Source: Mycobacterium colombiense
GTDB lineage: Bacteria; Actinomycetota; Actinomycetes; Mycobacteriales; Mycobacteriaceae
Assembly: GCF_003284935.1 (NCBI RefSeq)
Contig: NZ_QMEV01000025.1
Location: 1-64,000, forward strand
Length of the DNA: 64,000 nucleotides
Direction: 5' to 3'
Made by a program: the position numbers and the translations under genes. A model generated the notes under the pieces. The model was not told where the DNA came from and ran no database searches. It saw nothing but the letters and a program-made list of their open reading frames with translations. Numbering within the stretch: position 1 is the first letter of the stretch; the number at the start of each line of letters is the position of its first letter. Of this stretch, positions 40,936-51,264 are shown piece by piece.

Positions 40936-41826
40936 TCACACCACGGTGGCCCCGATGCGGTGCCGCACCCGCATGTCCCACACCACCGCCTGCACACCGA
41001 GACGCGCCAAGAACCGCGGCGTGAACATGTCCAGCACTCCAAAGATGTGCTGCCAGCGGTCGAATCGGCGTTGCTGCGCGTCCGACCATGCGAACCCGAG
41101 CTTGTCGCGCAGCTGCGGGGGCAGGTAGCCCAGCGTCATGAACAGATTCCATCCGCCGAACAGGGCCGAGATGGGCGCGGGCAGGAAATCGAGGCGCGCG
41201 ATGCCGATCAGATAGCTGCGCATCCGGTCGTCGAAGTCGAGTCGATCGAGTTGATCGCGCCAATAGCGGCCCGCGGCCGCCAGGTCGGCGGGCCACATGT
41301 CCCGCGGCACCTGCAGCATGGTCGCGAATACCGACGCGGCCTGGTGCACCGCCTCGGGGTCGCGCCGCGATCGGCCACCCCGCAGCTTGCGAGTGTCCTC
41401 GAAGACCGCGGCCATGCAGGAGGCCACCCAGAGTTGCAAGGCGGGGTCGAAGGCGTTGTAGCGCACCGGGCTTTGCGGCCCGGAGCGCACCCGAGCGTGC
41501 GCCGCGTTGACCGCCTCCCGGTAGACCTTGCGATCGTTGGCGTTTCCGGCGATGGCCACCGCGATGTAGGTGAAGGTGGTGCGGGCCCGTTTGAAGGGAT
41601 GCTTGTACAGGTTGCCGCTGTCGACCTTGCTTTCCATCACGCCGTAGGCCACGCCCGAATTCGCCAGCTGCATCACGACGTTCGCCGCCCCGTACGCCGG
41701 GGACAGCCAGGGCGATATCTCCTCTGCCAGAAACGACGTGTCGACGGAATCGGTGTCCGCCCGCCGGGCACCTGGATCCGGCGGGAGCGGTGTGTCCTGC
41801 GGGCCGGTGGGCAGGGGATGGGCCAT
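40936..41826 (-). CDS. DUF2236 (MpaB/Lcp-like oxygenase) family protein B
   Basis: A 296-residue paralogue of the neighbouring gene. The shared pattern is VMQLANSGVAYGVMESK, FKRARTTFTYIAVAIAGN and NAFDPALQLWVASCMAAVFED. The Arg/Thr-rich helix (KRARTTFTY) and the D-P-x-x-Q/V-x-W-V helix are hallmarks of DUF2236. It is the promoter-proximal gene of the pair. Two inverted repeats lie just upstream (41885-41927). Function is unknown. Steroid, terpenoid or lipid oxidation is only a guess from the family. Confidence 0.84.
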   Translation of the reverse strand: MAHPLPTGPQDTPLPPDPGARRADTDSVDTSFLAEEISPWLSPAYGAANVVMQLANSGVAYGVMESKVDSGNLYKHPFKRARTTFTYIAVAIAGNANDRKVYREAVNAAHARVRSGPQSPVRYNAFDPALQLWVASCMAAVFEDTRKLRGGRSRRDPEAVHQAASVFATMLQVPRDMWPADLAAAGRYWRDQLDRLDFDDRMRSYLIGIARLDFLPAPISALFGGWNLFMTLGYLPPQLRDKLGFAWSDAQQRRFDRWQHIFGVLDMFTPRFLARLGVQAVVWDMRVRHRIGATVV

Positions 41827-41884
41827 GCTGCGCCTTTCTGTGACCGACAGTTCAGGCGGATTCGGATCCCTCGGCCCCGCCCCT

Positions 41885-41927
41885 GATAGAAATCAAGGAA
41901 GATTCTATCGTCGAGTCTGGCACAGAC
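41885..41927. promoter_or_regulatory. Inverted repeats upstream of the DUF2236 operon
   Basis: GATAGAA (41885-41891) and TTCTATC (41903-41909) form an inverted repeat with an 11-base spacer. GTCTG-GCA-CAGAC lies at 41915-41927. Both are in the only promoter-sized gap of the insert (296 bp to the next gene) and are candidate regulator sites. Confidence 0.4.
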
Positions 41928-42122
41928 CGGAGTCATTTGACAGGGCCGGCAACGGATTCCTTCGGGATGAGCGTGGCTACATGACCTTTGACCGCGACTG
42001 ACCGGGCTGTTCCCTGCGCGCCCGCCCGGCGGACGACAGGCCCGGCCCCACCAGGCGGTAGGTCGCGGCGACCGGCTCTATCACCGAGCCCATCGGCCCG
42101 CGGACGGGTGACGACGAGCGGG

Positions 42123-44183
42123 TCAGCTCAGAAAGTTGTTGACCGCCGACGCGAGGTCCGGGGACGCCGACGTCGCGAGGTTCTGATAGCTGCCGCCGCT
42201 GAGCTGGGCGACCGCTTCCCAGGTCGTCCGGTCCGGATCGGCGCCGAAATCGATGACGTTCACCGCGATGGGCTTGGCCGGATCGGCGCTCTTGCGGATG
42301 AAGTCCTGCAGCCCCGGACCGTCCAGCGTCTGGTCGGTGTGCGGCCCTGCGGTGATCAACAGGATCGAATTGGTCTGGCCCGCATGATAATTGGTCTGCA
42401 TGTCCTGGTAGAGCATCCGCAGCGTGGTGAATGACACCGCACCACCGCCCGACGAGTACTGCTTGTCCAGCGCGGCGGCCAGCGCGGCCGAACGCGGCTG
42501 ACCGTTGACGGGGTCGGACAGCGGCCCGCTGGCCACCTCCGAACGGCCCTCGTGGCCGTCGAACGTCCACAGCCCCACCACCGCGGTCGCGGGTAGCGCC
42601 TTGATCTTGTCCTGCAGCGCTCCGACGACGTTGGCCAGCCGGGTTTTTCCGCCTTCCTGGCCGGGCATCGACTGGTCGAGCATGATGGTCGTGGCCTGCC
42701 CGCTCGACGGGCTGGCCATCGCCTCGGCGAGGGTGGCGCGCACCGGGTCGTCACCGACCGACAGCGTGGCCGGCAGCGCCGGGAAATCGGTGACGGGGCT
42801 GCTGGGCGGCTTGACCCCATTGACGCGGAAGCCGGCCTTGGCCAGCTTGGCCAGTTGGTCGGACTTGTGCATGAAGCGCGAGAACTCGCTGGCCGCCGAG
42901 GCCTGTTCGCGCGTCAGCCACGAACCGCTGAGCAGCACCGTGGGGTAGTCGGCGACCGCCGCCGACCCGGGCGGCAGCCAGAACGCCAAGGCGTCCTTGG
43001 CGTCCGGCAACGACTGTCCGTGCTGGAAGAGCTGCTGCTCGGTGGTGACCACCGCGTGCACCGGCGCGGTCGCGGCGTCACCCGGCTTCAACAGCGCGTT
43101 CATCGCCTCGGTCAGCGAGTTGTCGGCCAGCTTGGGTTGCGCGCTCAACAGGCTGCGCACCGCGCCTGTGCCCTGCGTTACCGGGGCGCCGGGCGGTACC
43201 GACGCTGCCGCCACCGCCTCTCCGGCCAGAAACGATGCGTCCGCGTTGCCGTTCATCGGCAGCGCCAAGCGCAGCGAACCCCACCCCGGTAAATTCAACC
43301 CCGCCAACGCATTCGGATTGGTTTGCAGCCCGGGCAGCGCCGCCCAGTTCTGGTTGGCCAGGGCCGACGCGAGTTGGGGCCGGATGGCCAGCAGCACCGG
43401 CGAGGTGGCCAGGGAATGGCTTTCGGTGACGGTTTTTTGCGCCGTGGCCCCGGCGAGTCGCGCGGCGGAAATCGAACTGCCCGGAATCCACAACGCAGGC
43501 TGGCCGCCCAGTTCCGCGGGCCACTTGCCGATGAAACCGTTGAGCACGGCGTCGGAGTTGGCCGGCTTGACGTTCACCACGATGCAACGGTCACCGACGG
43601 GCCCCGCGGATTTGTTGTAGCTCTCCGCGAGTTGCTGAATGGAGTCGGCGATCGACGGATCGGCGACGACGGGCACCGTTTCCTGGCCCCCGACGCAGCC
43701 GCCGGCCGCCTTGTGCGAACGCTTGGACAACGCGTCACCGAAGAAGCTCCACAGGATCACCGATCCCACCACGACCACGACCGCGACCAGCGCCACGATC
43801 ACGCCGATGCTGACGCCGCGGCGGCCGGCCTCGCTGCGGTGACCGCCCCGCCAATCGCCGAGCCCGCGATGCCCGCCCCGAAAGAGCGACGGCGATGCGG
43901 CCGGCGGCTCCGGAGTCGACGGGGCCGCCTGCCGTGACGGGAATTCCGGGTAGTCGTCGGCGCTGTCTACGAGGGCATCCTCGGCCGGGTAGTAACCCTC
44001 GTGGGCATAGTCACCTTCGTCGGAATAGTCGCCCTCGTCGGAATAGAGGTCGGCTTCCTCGTCGCGGCCGGTAGCCCGGCGGCGATCACCTGCCTCTTCG
44101 CCTCGAGACGGCTCGTCGACGACGTCGTCGCGAGATGGCTCGTCGAGGGAGTCGTCAGGGTCGGGCGCACTGTGCCTACCCAT
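42123..44183 (-). CDS. Membrane-anchored von Willebrand factor A-like protein (Rv1836c)
   Basis: A 686-residue protein. Residues 1 to about 123 are cytosolic and acidic, with short repeats (DEPSRDD/DEPSRGE, and the D-Y-S-D-E-G-like run near 46-64). One transmembrane helix covers about 124-147. An extracytoplasmic region resembling a solute-binding protein follows (VVNVKPANSDAVLNGFIGKWP, ALWIPGSS). The C-terminus, from about residue 490, is a von Willebrand A-type domain with DQSMPGQEGGKTRL and NSILLITAGPHTDQT. Function is unknown. Conserved in mycobacteria next to glcB. Confidence 0.88.
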   Translation of the reverse strand: MGRHSAPDPDDSLDEPSRDDVVDEPSRGEEAGDRRRATGRDEEADLYSDEGDYSDEGDYAHEGYYPAEDALVDSADDYPEFPSRQAAPSTPEPPAASPSLFRGGHRGLGDWRGGHRSEAGRRGVSIGVIVALVAVVVVVGSVILWSFFGDALSKRSHKAAGGCVGGQETVPVVADPSIADSIQQLAESYNKSAGPVGDRCIVVNVKPANSDAVLNGFIGKWPAELGGQPALWIPGSSISAARLAGATAQKTVTESHSLATSPVLLAIRPQLASALANQNWAALPGLQTNPNALAGLNLPGWGSLRLALPMNGNADASFLAGEAVAAASVPPGAPVTQGTGAVRSLLSAQPKLADNSLTEAMNALLKPGDAATAPVHAVVTTEQQLFQHGQSLPDAKDALAFWLPPGSAAVADYPTVLLSGSWLTREQASAASEFSRFMHKSDQLAKLAKAGFRVNGVKPPSSPVTDFPALPATLSVGDDPVRATLAEAMASPSSGQATTIMLDQSMPGQEGGKTRLANVVGALQDKIKALPATAVVGLWTFDGHEGRSEVASGPLSDPVNGQPRSAALAAALDKQYSSGGGAVSFTTLRMLYQDMQTNYHAGQTNSILLITAGPHTDQTLDGPGLQDFIRKSADPAKPIAVNVIDFGADPDRTTWEAVAQLSGGSYQNLATSASPDLASAVNNFLS

Positions 44184-44281
44184 AGCAGTGCCCTCGGCCT
44201 TTCCGTCGATCCATCGTTAACTCGGCGCCGATCTTAGTCACCGGCGGCCCTATGCCATGCTCGAACCCGAATTGAGCGGGC

Positions 44282-46489
44282 TCAGTTCGACTGTGGGCCG
44301 CGTGCCTTGGCTTCCCGCCGACGGCGATGCAGGATCGGCTCGGTGTAACCGTTGGGCTGCTGCGTTCCGGTCAGGATCAGATCCTGGGCGGCGAGGAACG
44401 CCAGGCTGTCGTCGAAGTTGGGCGCCATCGGCAGGTATGCCGCGTCCTTGGCGTTCTGTTCGTCGACCAGCGGGGCCATCCGCTCCAGGCTGGCCCGGAC
44501 GTCCTCCTCGGTGATCACCCCGTGGCGCAGCCAGTTGGCCAGCAACTGACTCGAAATCCGCAGCGTGGCACGGTCTTCCATGAGCGCCACGTCGTGAATG
44601 TCGGGAACCTTCGAGCAGCCGACGCCCTGGGCGACCCAGCGCACCACGTAGCCCAGGATGGACTGGCAGTTGTTGTCGACCTCTTCGCGGATCTCCTCGG
44701 GAGCCCAGGCCAGTTCCTTGGCCAGCGGGATGGTCAGCAACTCCTCGATCTTGGTGCGCTTCTTGCCGGCGAGCTCCTCCTGCACGGCGCCCACGTCGAC
44801 GTAGTGGTAGTGCATCGCATGCAGGGTGGCCGCGGTCGGCGAGGGCACCCACGCGGTGGTCGCGCCCGCCTTGGGCTGGCCGATCTTCTGTTCGACCATG
44901 TCGGCCATCAGCTCGGTCATCGCCCACATGCCCTTACCGATCTGGGCCTTGCCCTTGAAGCCGGCCGCCAGCCCGATGTCGACGTTGGCGTCCTCGTAGG
45001 CCTTGATCCACGCGGTGCTCTTCATCGCGCCCTTGCGGATCATCGGGCCGGCCTCCATCGAGGTGTGGATCTCGTCGCCGGTGCGGTCCAGGAAGCCGGT
45101 GTTGATGAACACGACCCGGTCGGCGGCGGCCTTGATGCAGGCCTTGAGGTTGACGGTGGTGCGCCGTTCCTCGTCCATGATGCCGACCTTCAGGGTGCCC
45201 TGGGGCAGACCGAGGACGTCTTCGACGCGGCTGAACAGCTCGCAGGTGTAGGCGACCTCGTCGGGGCCGTGCATCTTGGGCTTGACGATGTAGATGGATC
45301 CGGTGCGGCTGTTGGCCAGCGGGCCGTTCGCCTCACCGGTCTTGAGCCCGTGGATCGCGGTCAGGCCGGTGAACAGCGCATCCATGATGCCCTCGAACAC
45401 CTCTGTTTCTTCGCCGTTGGCCTCGGTTCTGACGATCGCGTCGTTGGTCATCAGGTGCCCCACGTTGCGCACGAACAGCAGGCTGCGGCCGGGCAGCGTC
45501 AGCTCGCCATCGCCGTCGGGTGTGGAGTAGGTGCGGTCCTCGTTGAGCACCCGGGTGAAGCTCTTGCCGTCCTTGCTGACCTCTTCGGACAGATCGCCCT
45601 TGTTCAGGCCGAGCCAGTTGCGGTAGCCGAGCACCTTGTCGTCGGCGTCGACGGCGGCCACCGAGTCCTCGAAGTCCATGATCGTCGTGATGGCCGATTC
45701 CAGGACCACGTCCTTGATGCCCGCCGAGTCGGTCTTGCCGATCGGCGATTCCGGATCGATCAGGATCTCGATGTGCAGTCCGTGGTTGACCAGCAGGACC
45801 GACCAGCTGGGCGAGCCCAGTTCGCCGGTGTAGCCGGCGAACTTCTCCGGGCTGGCCAGGCCGACGGAGCCGTCGGCGGTCGCGACCTTGAGCTGGGCGT
45901 CCTCGACGGACAGGCCCGTCGCGTCGGCCCACGACCCGGACTCCAGCGGCACCGCTTCGTCGAGGAACTTGCGCGCGTAGGCGATGACCTTGTCGCCGCG
46001 GACCTTGTTGTAGCTCGACCCCTTTTCGGCGCCGTCGTCTTCCGGGATGACATCGGTGCCGTACAGGGCGTCATACAGCGAGCCCCAGCGGGCGTTGGCC
46101 GCGTTCAGCGCGAACCGCGCGTTGAGCACCGGAACCACCAGCTGCGGGCCGGCAGTCGTGGTGATCTCGTCGTCGACGCCGGAGGTCGTGATGGTGAAGT
46201 CGGCGGGTTCGGGCAGCAAGTAACCGATCTCGGTGAGGAACTTGCGGTACGCCTCGATGTCGAGCGGTTCGATGACGCGCTGCCGGTGCCACTTGTCGAT
46301 CTGGGCCTGCAGCTCGTCACGCCGGCGCAGCAGATCCTGGTTCTTGGGGGTGAGGTCGGTGACCACCTTGTCGACGCCCGCCCAGAAGCTGTCCGGGTCG
46401 ATGTCGGTGCCGGGCAACGCCTCGTTGTTCACGAAGTCGTAGAGCACCCGGGCGACCCGCAGGTTCCCCGCCGACACGCGATCAGTCAT
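44282..46489 (-). CDS. glcB: Malate synthase G
   Basis: This enzyme condenses glyoxylate with acetyl-CoA to malate, completing the glyoxylate shunt. It is also found outside the cell as an adhesin in M. tuberculosis. It has 735 residues, close to the usual 741. Recognisable stretches are [18 protein letters not shown] (acidic active-site region), [29 protein letters not shown] and [20 protein letters not shown]. The ATG follows GGAGGAGAAT. It is monocistronic-looking, with a 291-bp gap upstream. Confidence 0.97.
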   Translation of the reverse strand: MTDRVSAGNLRVARVLYDFVNNEALPGTDIDPDSFWAGVDKVVTDLTPKNQDLLRRRDELQAQIDKWHRQRVIEPLDIEAYRKFLTEIGYLLPEPADFTITTSGVDDEITTTAGPQLVVPVLNARFALNAANARWGSLYDALYGTDVIPEDDGAEKGSSYNKVRGDKVIAYARKFLDEAVPLESGSWADATGLSVEDAQLKVATADGSVGLASPEKFAGYTGELGSPSWSVLLVNHGLHIEILIDPESPIGKTDSAGIKDVVLESAITTIMDFEDSVAAVDADDKVLGYRNWLGLNKGDLSEEVSKDGKSFTRVLNEDRTYSTPDGDGELTLPGRSLLFVRNVGHLMTNDAIVRTEANGEETEVFEGIMDALFTGLTAIHGLKTGEANGPLANSRTGSIYIVKPKMHGPDEVAYTCELFSRVEDVLGLPQGTLKVGIMDEERRTTVNLKACIKAAADRVVFINTGFLDRTGDEIHTSMEAGPMIRKGAMKSTAWIKAYEDANVDIGLAAGFKGKAQIGKGMWAMTELMADMVEQKIGQPKAGATTAWVPSPTAATLHAMHYHYVDVGAVQEELAGKKRTKIEELLTIPLAKELAWAPEEIREEVDNNCQSILGYVVRWVAQGVGCSKVPDIHDVALMEDRATLRISSQLLANWLRHGVITEEDVRASLERMAPLVDEQNAKDAAYLPMAPNFDDSLAFLAAQDLILTGTQQPNGYTEPILHRRRREAKARGPQSN

Positions 46490-46780
46490 GATTCTCCTCC
46501 GTCATGGGCCGCACTGGACCGTCCGTGGGCCGGACGGGCCCAGATTGGCAATGTCATCAGCCTACCGAGCGCAGCGTGGCGAGCGTTATTCGCCCGACCC
46601 GCCAGGTGCAGGTCAGGCCGCGCTGACAGCCCCAAGAACGACGCTGCGGCGAGCACCGGGATCTGTGTCCAGCAACGCATGTTCCGCGCGCCAGCGGTCG
46701 TTCGCTCTCCAGCACTTTCTTAACTGGTAGCCGTGAAGATCATACGGGCTGCGGGCGAGCGTTCCGGCCGGCCAGTGTCG

Positions 46781-47821
46781 CTACGCCTCGCGCATGGTCC
46801 CGACGAGGTCTTCAACCAGGTCTTCCATCGCCACCATCGCGACCACGGCGCCGGTTTCGTCGGTCACCAACGCCAGATGGCTGTTGCTGCGGCGCATCCG
46901 GGACAGGGCATCGGCCAGCGGCAGTGACCGGGACAGCCGCGGCAGCGGCCGCACCATCGCCAGATCGATGACGGTGAGCGGATCGTCGTCGAGCGTCAGC
47001 ACGTCCTTGATGTGCAGATATCCGACGAACACGCCGCTGACGCTGGCCACCGGGAACCGGGAGTAGCCGGTCTGGGCCAGGGCCTGCTCGACCGCCCCGA
47101 CGGTCGGCCCCGAACCCGCCGCGGCCACCGGTACCGCATGCACCGCGGCCAGGGGAACCGCCACGTCACCGACGACGCGGTGGCGGATTTGCAGCGCCCG
47201 GGTCAGCCGGGTGCGTTCCTCGCGGTCCAGCAAGCCTTCGGATTCGGATTCCGCGATCATCTCGCTGAGCTCGACGGGCGAGACTGTGATCTCCAGCTCG
47301 TCCTTGGGTTCGACGCCGAACGCGCGCACCACCACGTTGGCGCACTTGTTGTAGAACACGATGAAGGGCCGGGCGGCGCGCACGTAGGCCAGATACGGCG
47401 GGACCAGCAGCATCGCGGTGCGCTCGGGGCCGGCCAGCGCGATGTTCTTCGGCACCATTTCGCCCAGCAGCACGTGCAGGGTCACCACGATCGCCAGCGC
47501 GATCGCGAACGACAGCGTGTGCAGCAGCGCCGGGTGAATGCCGGTGAGCCCCAGCGCGGTTCGCAGCACGTTGGACACCGCCGACTCGCCGATCCGCCCG
47601 AGCAGCAGGGACGCGGCCGTGACGCCCAACTGGGCACCGGCCAGCATCGACGGCAGTTGCTCCCCGGCGCGGATCACCGTGACCGCGGCCGCTTTGCCCT
47701 GCTCGGCCAGCGCCTCGAGGCGGTCGCGGCGCGCGGAGATCAGCGAGAACTCCGCGCCGACGAAGAACGCGTTGATGCCGATCAGCAGGCAGGCCAGCAG
47801 CAGGCCCATGGTGTCGCTCAT
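46781..47821 (-). CDS. CNNM/CBS-domain membrane protein (Rv1841c)
   Basis: A 346-residue hemolysin-C/CorC-like transporter or regulator. The N-terminal DUF21 membrane domain has [37 protein letters not shown] and [16 protein letters not shown]. Two CBS modules follow ([18 protein letters not shown]...[10 protein letters not shown]). CNNM relatives are linked to Mg2+ efflux. The start overlaps the stop of its paralogue by 4 bp (ATGA). In M. tuberculosis vapBC13 and PE_PGRS34 lie downstream of it; they are absent here. Confidence 0.92.
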   Translation of the reverse strand: MSDTMGLLLACLLIGINAFFVGAEFSLISARRDRLEALAEQGKAAAVTVIRAGEQLPSMLAGAQLGVTAASLLLGRIGESAVSNVLRTALGLTGIHPALLHTLSFAIALAIVVTLHVLLGEMVPKNIALAGPERTAMLLVPPYLAYVRAARPFIVFYNKCANVVVRAFGVEPKDELEITVSPVELSEMIAESESEGLLDREERTRLTRALQIRHRVVGDVAVPLAAVHAVPVAAAGSGPTVGAVEQALAQTGYSRFPVASVSGVFVGYLHIKDVLTLDDDPLTVIDLAMVRPLPRLSRSLPLADALSRMRRSNSHLALVTDETGAVVAMVAMEDLVEDLVGTMREA

Positions 47822-49188
47822 CGGCGCCCCCCGGCGGCGGGGACCTCGCCGTGATTGCTCAGTTCGATCAGCTCGAGCAGGTCGATCCGGCGGCCGTCCA
47901 TCCGGATGACCGTCGCCTGCCAGCGGGTCACCGCGTCCAGCAGGCCGTCGGCGTCGAGCGTGGGCAGCTTGACCGTGTCACCGGCCACCGGGATGTGACC
48001 GATCTCGCGCAGCACCAGCCCGCCGATGGTCTCGTAGGGGCCTTCGGGCGCCCGGAATCCGGTGGCGGCGGCCACCTCGTCGATGCGCAGCAGGCCCGAC
48101 ACCCGCCAGCCGCTGCCGGCGGGCACCACGTCCGGGGTGGCGTCGTCGTGCTCGTCGCGGACGTCGCCGACGATCTCTTCGATCAGGTCCTCCACGGTCA
48201 CCATGCCTGCGGTGCCGCCGTATTCGTCGACGACCAGCGCGGTCTGCAGGCTGTTGGCCCGGATCTCGGCCATCACCGCGTCGCCGTCCAGGGTGGACGG
48301 CACCTTGGGAACGGGTTGGGCCACCGTGATCAGCCGGGTGCGGGCCCGTTCGGCGCGCGGGATGGCGAACACCTGCTTGACGTGCACGATGCCGACCGTC
48401 TCGTCCAGGTCGCCGTCGACGATGGGGAAGCGGGAGAATCCGGACTCGGCGGCCGCGGTCACCAGGTCGGCGACCGTGTCATCGGTCTGCAGCGCCACGA
48501 TCTTGGACCGGGGCGTCATCAGCTCCTCGGCGCTCAGGGTGCCGAACTGCAGCGATCGGCGCACCAGGGCGGCCGTGGCGGCGTCCAGCGCGCCGCTGCG
48601 CGCCGACGAACGCACCAGCGACAACAGCTCCTGCGGTGAACGGGCCGACCGCAGCTCCTCGGCGGGTTCGACGCCCAGCCGGCGCACGACCCAGTTGGCC
48701 GCGCCGTTGGTCAGCCGGATCGCCGGGGTCAGCAGCAGCGAGAACAGCAGCTGGGCGCTCACGACCGCGCGGGCCGTGGACAGCGGCCGGGCCACCGCCA
48801 GGTATTTGGGGACGAGCTCGCCGAACACCATCGATACCGAGGTGACGATCACCAGCACCAGGAAGGCCATGATCGCGTCGCCGACGTTGTCGGGTATGCC
48901 GATGGCATCCAGCCACGGGTGCGGCAGGTCGTCCACCATGGGATCGGTCAGGTAACCGGCCGCCAGCGTGGTCACCGAGATGCCCAGCTGCGCGCCGGAC
49001 AGCTGAAACGACAACCGGTGGTGGGCGCGGCGGATCCAGCGATCGCGCCGTCCGCCGCCGCGCGCGTTGGCCTCGACCGCGCTGCGGTCCAAGGTGGTCA
49101 GCGAGAACTCCGCGGCAACGAAGACGGCGTTGCCGAAGATGAGCACCGCGATCGCCACAACGCTGATCACGGCGACGGTGACGTTCAT
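47818..49188 (-). CDS. CNNM/CBS/CorC-domain membrane protein (Rv1842c)
   Basis: A 456-residue paralogue of the downstream gene with all three modules: DUF21 membrane domain ([49 protein letters not shown]), a CBS pair ([26 protein letters not shown]) and a C-terminal CorC/transporter-associated domain ([30 protein letters not shown]). The two proteins are likely to form a heteromeric divalent-cation transporter or sensor. This is inferred from the coupled genes. Confidence 0.92.
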   Translation of the reverse strand: MNVTVAVISVVAIAVLIFGNAVFVAAEFSLTTLDRSAVEANARGGGRRDRWIRRAHHRLSFQLSGAQLGISVTTLAAGYLTDPMVDDLPHPWLDAIGIPDNVGDAIMAFLVLVIVTSVSMVFGELVPKYLAVARPLSTARAVVSAQLLFSLLLTPAIRLTNGAANWVVRRLGVEPAEELRSARSPQELLSLVRSSARSGALDAATAALVRRSLQFGTLSAEELMTPRSKIVALQTDDTVADLVTAAAESGFSRFPIVDGDLDETVGIVHVKQVFAIPRAERARTRLITVAQPVPKVPSTLDGDAVMAEIRANSLQTALVVDEYGGTAGMVTVEDLIEEIVGDVRDEHDDATPDVVPAGSGWRVSGLLRIDEVAAATGFRAPEGPYETIGGLVLREIGHIPVAGDTVKLPTLDADGLLDAVTRWQATVIRMDGRRIDLLELIELSNHGEVPAAGGRR

Positions 49189-49455
49189 GGCCTACGCCGC
49201 CCCGGCGGGAAAGCGTTGACGAGCGGGGAACGCGCCGGGGGAGGCTCCGCGTCGGGCGATTCGTCTGACGGCCCGTGCGCCCGCAAGCCGATGGCCTGCA
49301 CGGGTGCCTGCGGCACGTCGATCCTTTCGCTGCCAGATGGCGGGGCGGTCGCGGTTGCTTCCGTCTTTGCTGTCTTATGCTAGCCCGGGCCGCGGCCGCA
49401 CGGCGCCGCCCAGTCCGGGCCACTCCGGTCAGCTCGGCTCATCGCACGGCCAGAG

Positions 49456-49474
49456 TATGGGTTGCCTAACCTTA
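49456..49474 (+). promoter_or_regulatory. IdeR-type iron box upstream of mbtK
   Basis: TATGGGTTGCCTAACCTTA matches the 19-bp IdeR consensus (TTAGGTTAGSCTAACCTAA) at 14 positions by my count, with the right half GCCTAACC intact. It lies 22 bp before the mbtK start, where bound IdeR-Fe would block transcription. The rest of the 307-bp gap (49189-49495) shows nothing else. Confidence 0.75.
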
Positions 49475-49495
49475 CCCGGTAGGCTCTGCCGCACT

Positions 49496-50113
49496 ATGTC
49501 CGACGCTCAGACGCCGTCCATTCATGTTCTTCCGCGCGAACGCTTCGATATCCCCGATGAGGTCGCTCGCATTCCCCGACCACCGGTCCCCACGCTGGAT
49601 CCGCCCTTCGAGATGCGCGTGGCGCGGCTCGACGACGTGGAGATGGTGACCGAGTGGATGAATCGCCCGCATCTGGCGCAGGCGTGGGAATACGACTGGC
49701 CCGCGCCGCGGTGGCGGCAGCACCTGAGCGCCCAGCTGGACGGGACGTATTCACTGCCATTGCTGGGCAGCATCCGCGGCAGGGATTGCGCCTACCTCGA
49801 ATTATATTGGGGTGCAAAGGATTTGATCTCCCGCTATTATGACGCCGAGCCGTACGACCTGGGACTGCACGCCGCCATCGCGGACCTGAAACTGGTGAAC
49901 CGAGGCCTGGGCCCGATGCTGTTGCCCCGGATCGTGGCCAGCGTCTTCTCGGCGGAGCCGCGGTGCCGGCGGGTCATGTTCGACCCCGATCACCGCAACA
50001 CCACCGCGCGCAGGCTGTGCGAGTACGTGGGGTGTGAGTTCCTCGGTGAGCACGACACGACGAACCGGCGCATGGCGCTCTACGCGCTGAATGCCCCCAC
50101 CATCGTCTCGTAG
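49496..50113 (+). CDS. mbtK: Mycobactin lysine N-acyltransferase MbtK
   Basis: A GNAT-fold enzyme of 205 residues that transfers the long acyl chain to the lysine epsilon-amino group of mycobactin. The IucB/SidF-type signature is visible: [47 protein letters not shown] and [23 protein letters not shown]. The ATG at 49496 directly follows an iron box. Its 3' end overlaps the convergent mbtN by 34 bp. Orthologue: Rv1347c. Confidence 0.94.
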   Translation: MSDAQTPSIHVLPRERFDIPDEVARIPRPPVPTLDPPFEMRVARLDDVEMVTEWMNRPHLAQAWEYDWPAPRWRQHLSAQLDGTYSLPLLGSIRGRDCAYLELYWGAKDLISRYYDAEPYDLGLHAAIADLKLVNRGLGPMLLPRIVASVFSAEPRCRRVMFDPDHRNTTARRLCEYVGCEFLGEHDTTNRRMALYALNAPTIVS

Positions 50114-51264
50114 CCGCGGTAATCGGGCGCCATCCCGGCGGCCACCAACTCCCACAGCACCTCGTCGGTGCCGCCCCCGACCCGGGCCAGCTTCACGTCA
50201 CGCCACCACGCCCCCACGGGCGTCTCGTCGACGAGATAGCCCGAGCCGCCGAAGATGTGCATGCACTCCGACATCACCTCCTCGCCGAGGCGGGCCGCGG
50301 TCACCTTGATTCCCGCGGCGGCGCGCAGGTCCAGGCGGCCCTGCGCCGCGATGCCGATCAGGCCGTGCCGCAGCAGATCGACCCGCGCCTGCAAATCGGC
50401 CATCCGCAGCCGCAGCGCCTGATGTTCGAACAGCGTGTGACCGAATTGGCGTCGAGTCATCATGCGGGCCAAGGTGATTCCGATCGCCCGCTGGCACGAG
50501 GCGGCGATCTGCCCGGCGATCGACATCCGTTCGTGCGCCAGGCCCCAGCTGATGGCGGCCAGCCCGGTGCCGGCCCGCGCGATCAGGGCGTCGGCGGGCA
50601 CCCAGGTGTCGATGTGCACGGCGGCGGTGTCCAGCGGCCCGGCGCCGACCTTGCGGTAGGGGCGCTGCACGCTGACCTGCGCGGTGGGCACCGCGATCAG
50701 CGAGACGTTGCCGTGTTTGCTGGTGGAGTCGTGGTCGACGCTGCGCGCCACCACCATGATGTGGTCTGCGATGGGGGACAGCGACACGAACTTCTTGATG
50801 CCGCGAATGGCGAAACCGCCATTCCGAGAAGATATTTCGGTGCGAACGATCTGCAGATCCGAGCCGCCCGATTCCTCGGAGGCCCCGATGCACAGCACGA
50901 CCTGGCCACGAATTGCCCGCTCGCAGAGGTCCTTGAGGTAGTCCGACCTGCCGAATCGGCGCAGCACGCAGATGGCCGAGTCGTGCAGGCTGACGCCGAC
51001 CCCGATGCCGGCCGACGACAACCCGCCCAGCGCGAGCGCCAATTCCACCAGCCGCGCCACGTCGGGCAGCGGGCCGGAGCCCCACTTCTGGCTGAACACA
51101 CCGCAGTCGCCTAGGTGCTCGATCAGCTCACGCGGAAAGCGTTGCTGCGCTTCGGCTTCGGCCGTCCAGGCCAGCACGCGGTCATTGAAGGCGCCGGCGA
51201 GCAGGCGCCGGTAGTCGTCGAGGGTGGGGTCGGATGCCCCGGTTGTCGCGGATGTCGTCGTCAC
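50080..51264 (-). CDS. mbtN: Acyl-CoA (ACP) dehydrogenase MbtN/FadE14
   Basis: A flavin-dependent dehydrogenase of 394 residues that introduces the double bond in the acyl chain of mycobactin on the MbtL carrier. The acyl-CoA dehydrogenase layout is clear: [47 protein letters not shown], and [15 protein letters not shown] near the C-terminus. The start is a GTG that abuts the mbtM stop without any gap. Operon order is mbtL-mbtM-mbtN. Orthologue: Rv1346. Confidence 0.92.
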   Translation of the reverse strand: MTTTSATTGASDPTLDDYRRLLAGAFNDRVLAWTAEAEAQQRFPRELIEHLGDCGVFSQKWGSGPLPDVARLVELALALGGLSSAGIGVGVSLHDSAICVLRRFGRSDYLKDLCERAIRGQVVLCIGASEESGGSDLQIVRTEISSRNGGFAIRGIKKFVSLSPIADHIMVVARSVDHDSTSKHGNVSLIAVPTAQVSVQRPYRKVGAGPLDTAAVHIDTWVPADALIARAGTGLAAISWGLAHERMSIAGQIAASCQRAIGITLARMMTRRQFGHTLFEHQALRLRMADLQARVDLLRHGLIGIAAQGRLDLRAAAGIKVTAARLGEEVMSECMHIFGGSGYLVDETPVGAWWRDVKLARVGGGTDEVLWELVAAGMAPDYRGYETMVGAFSA

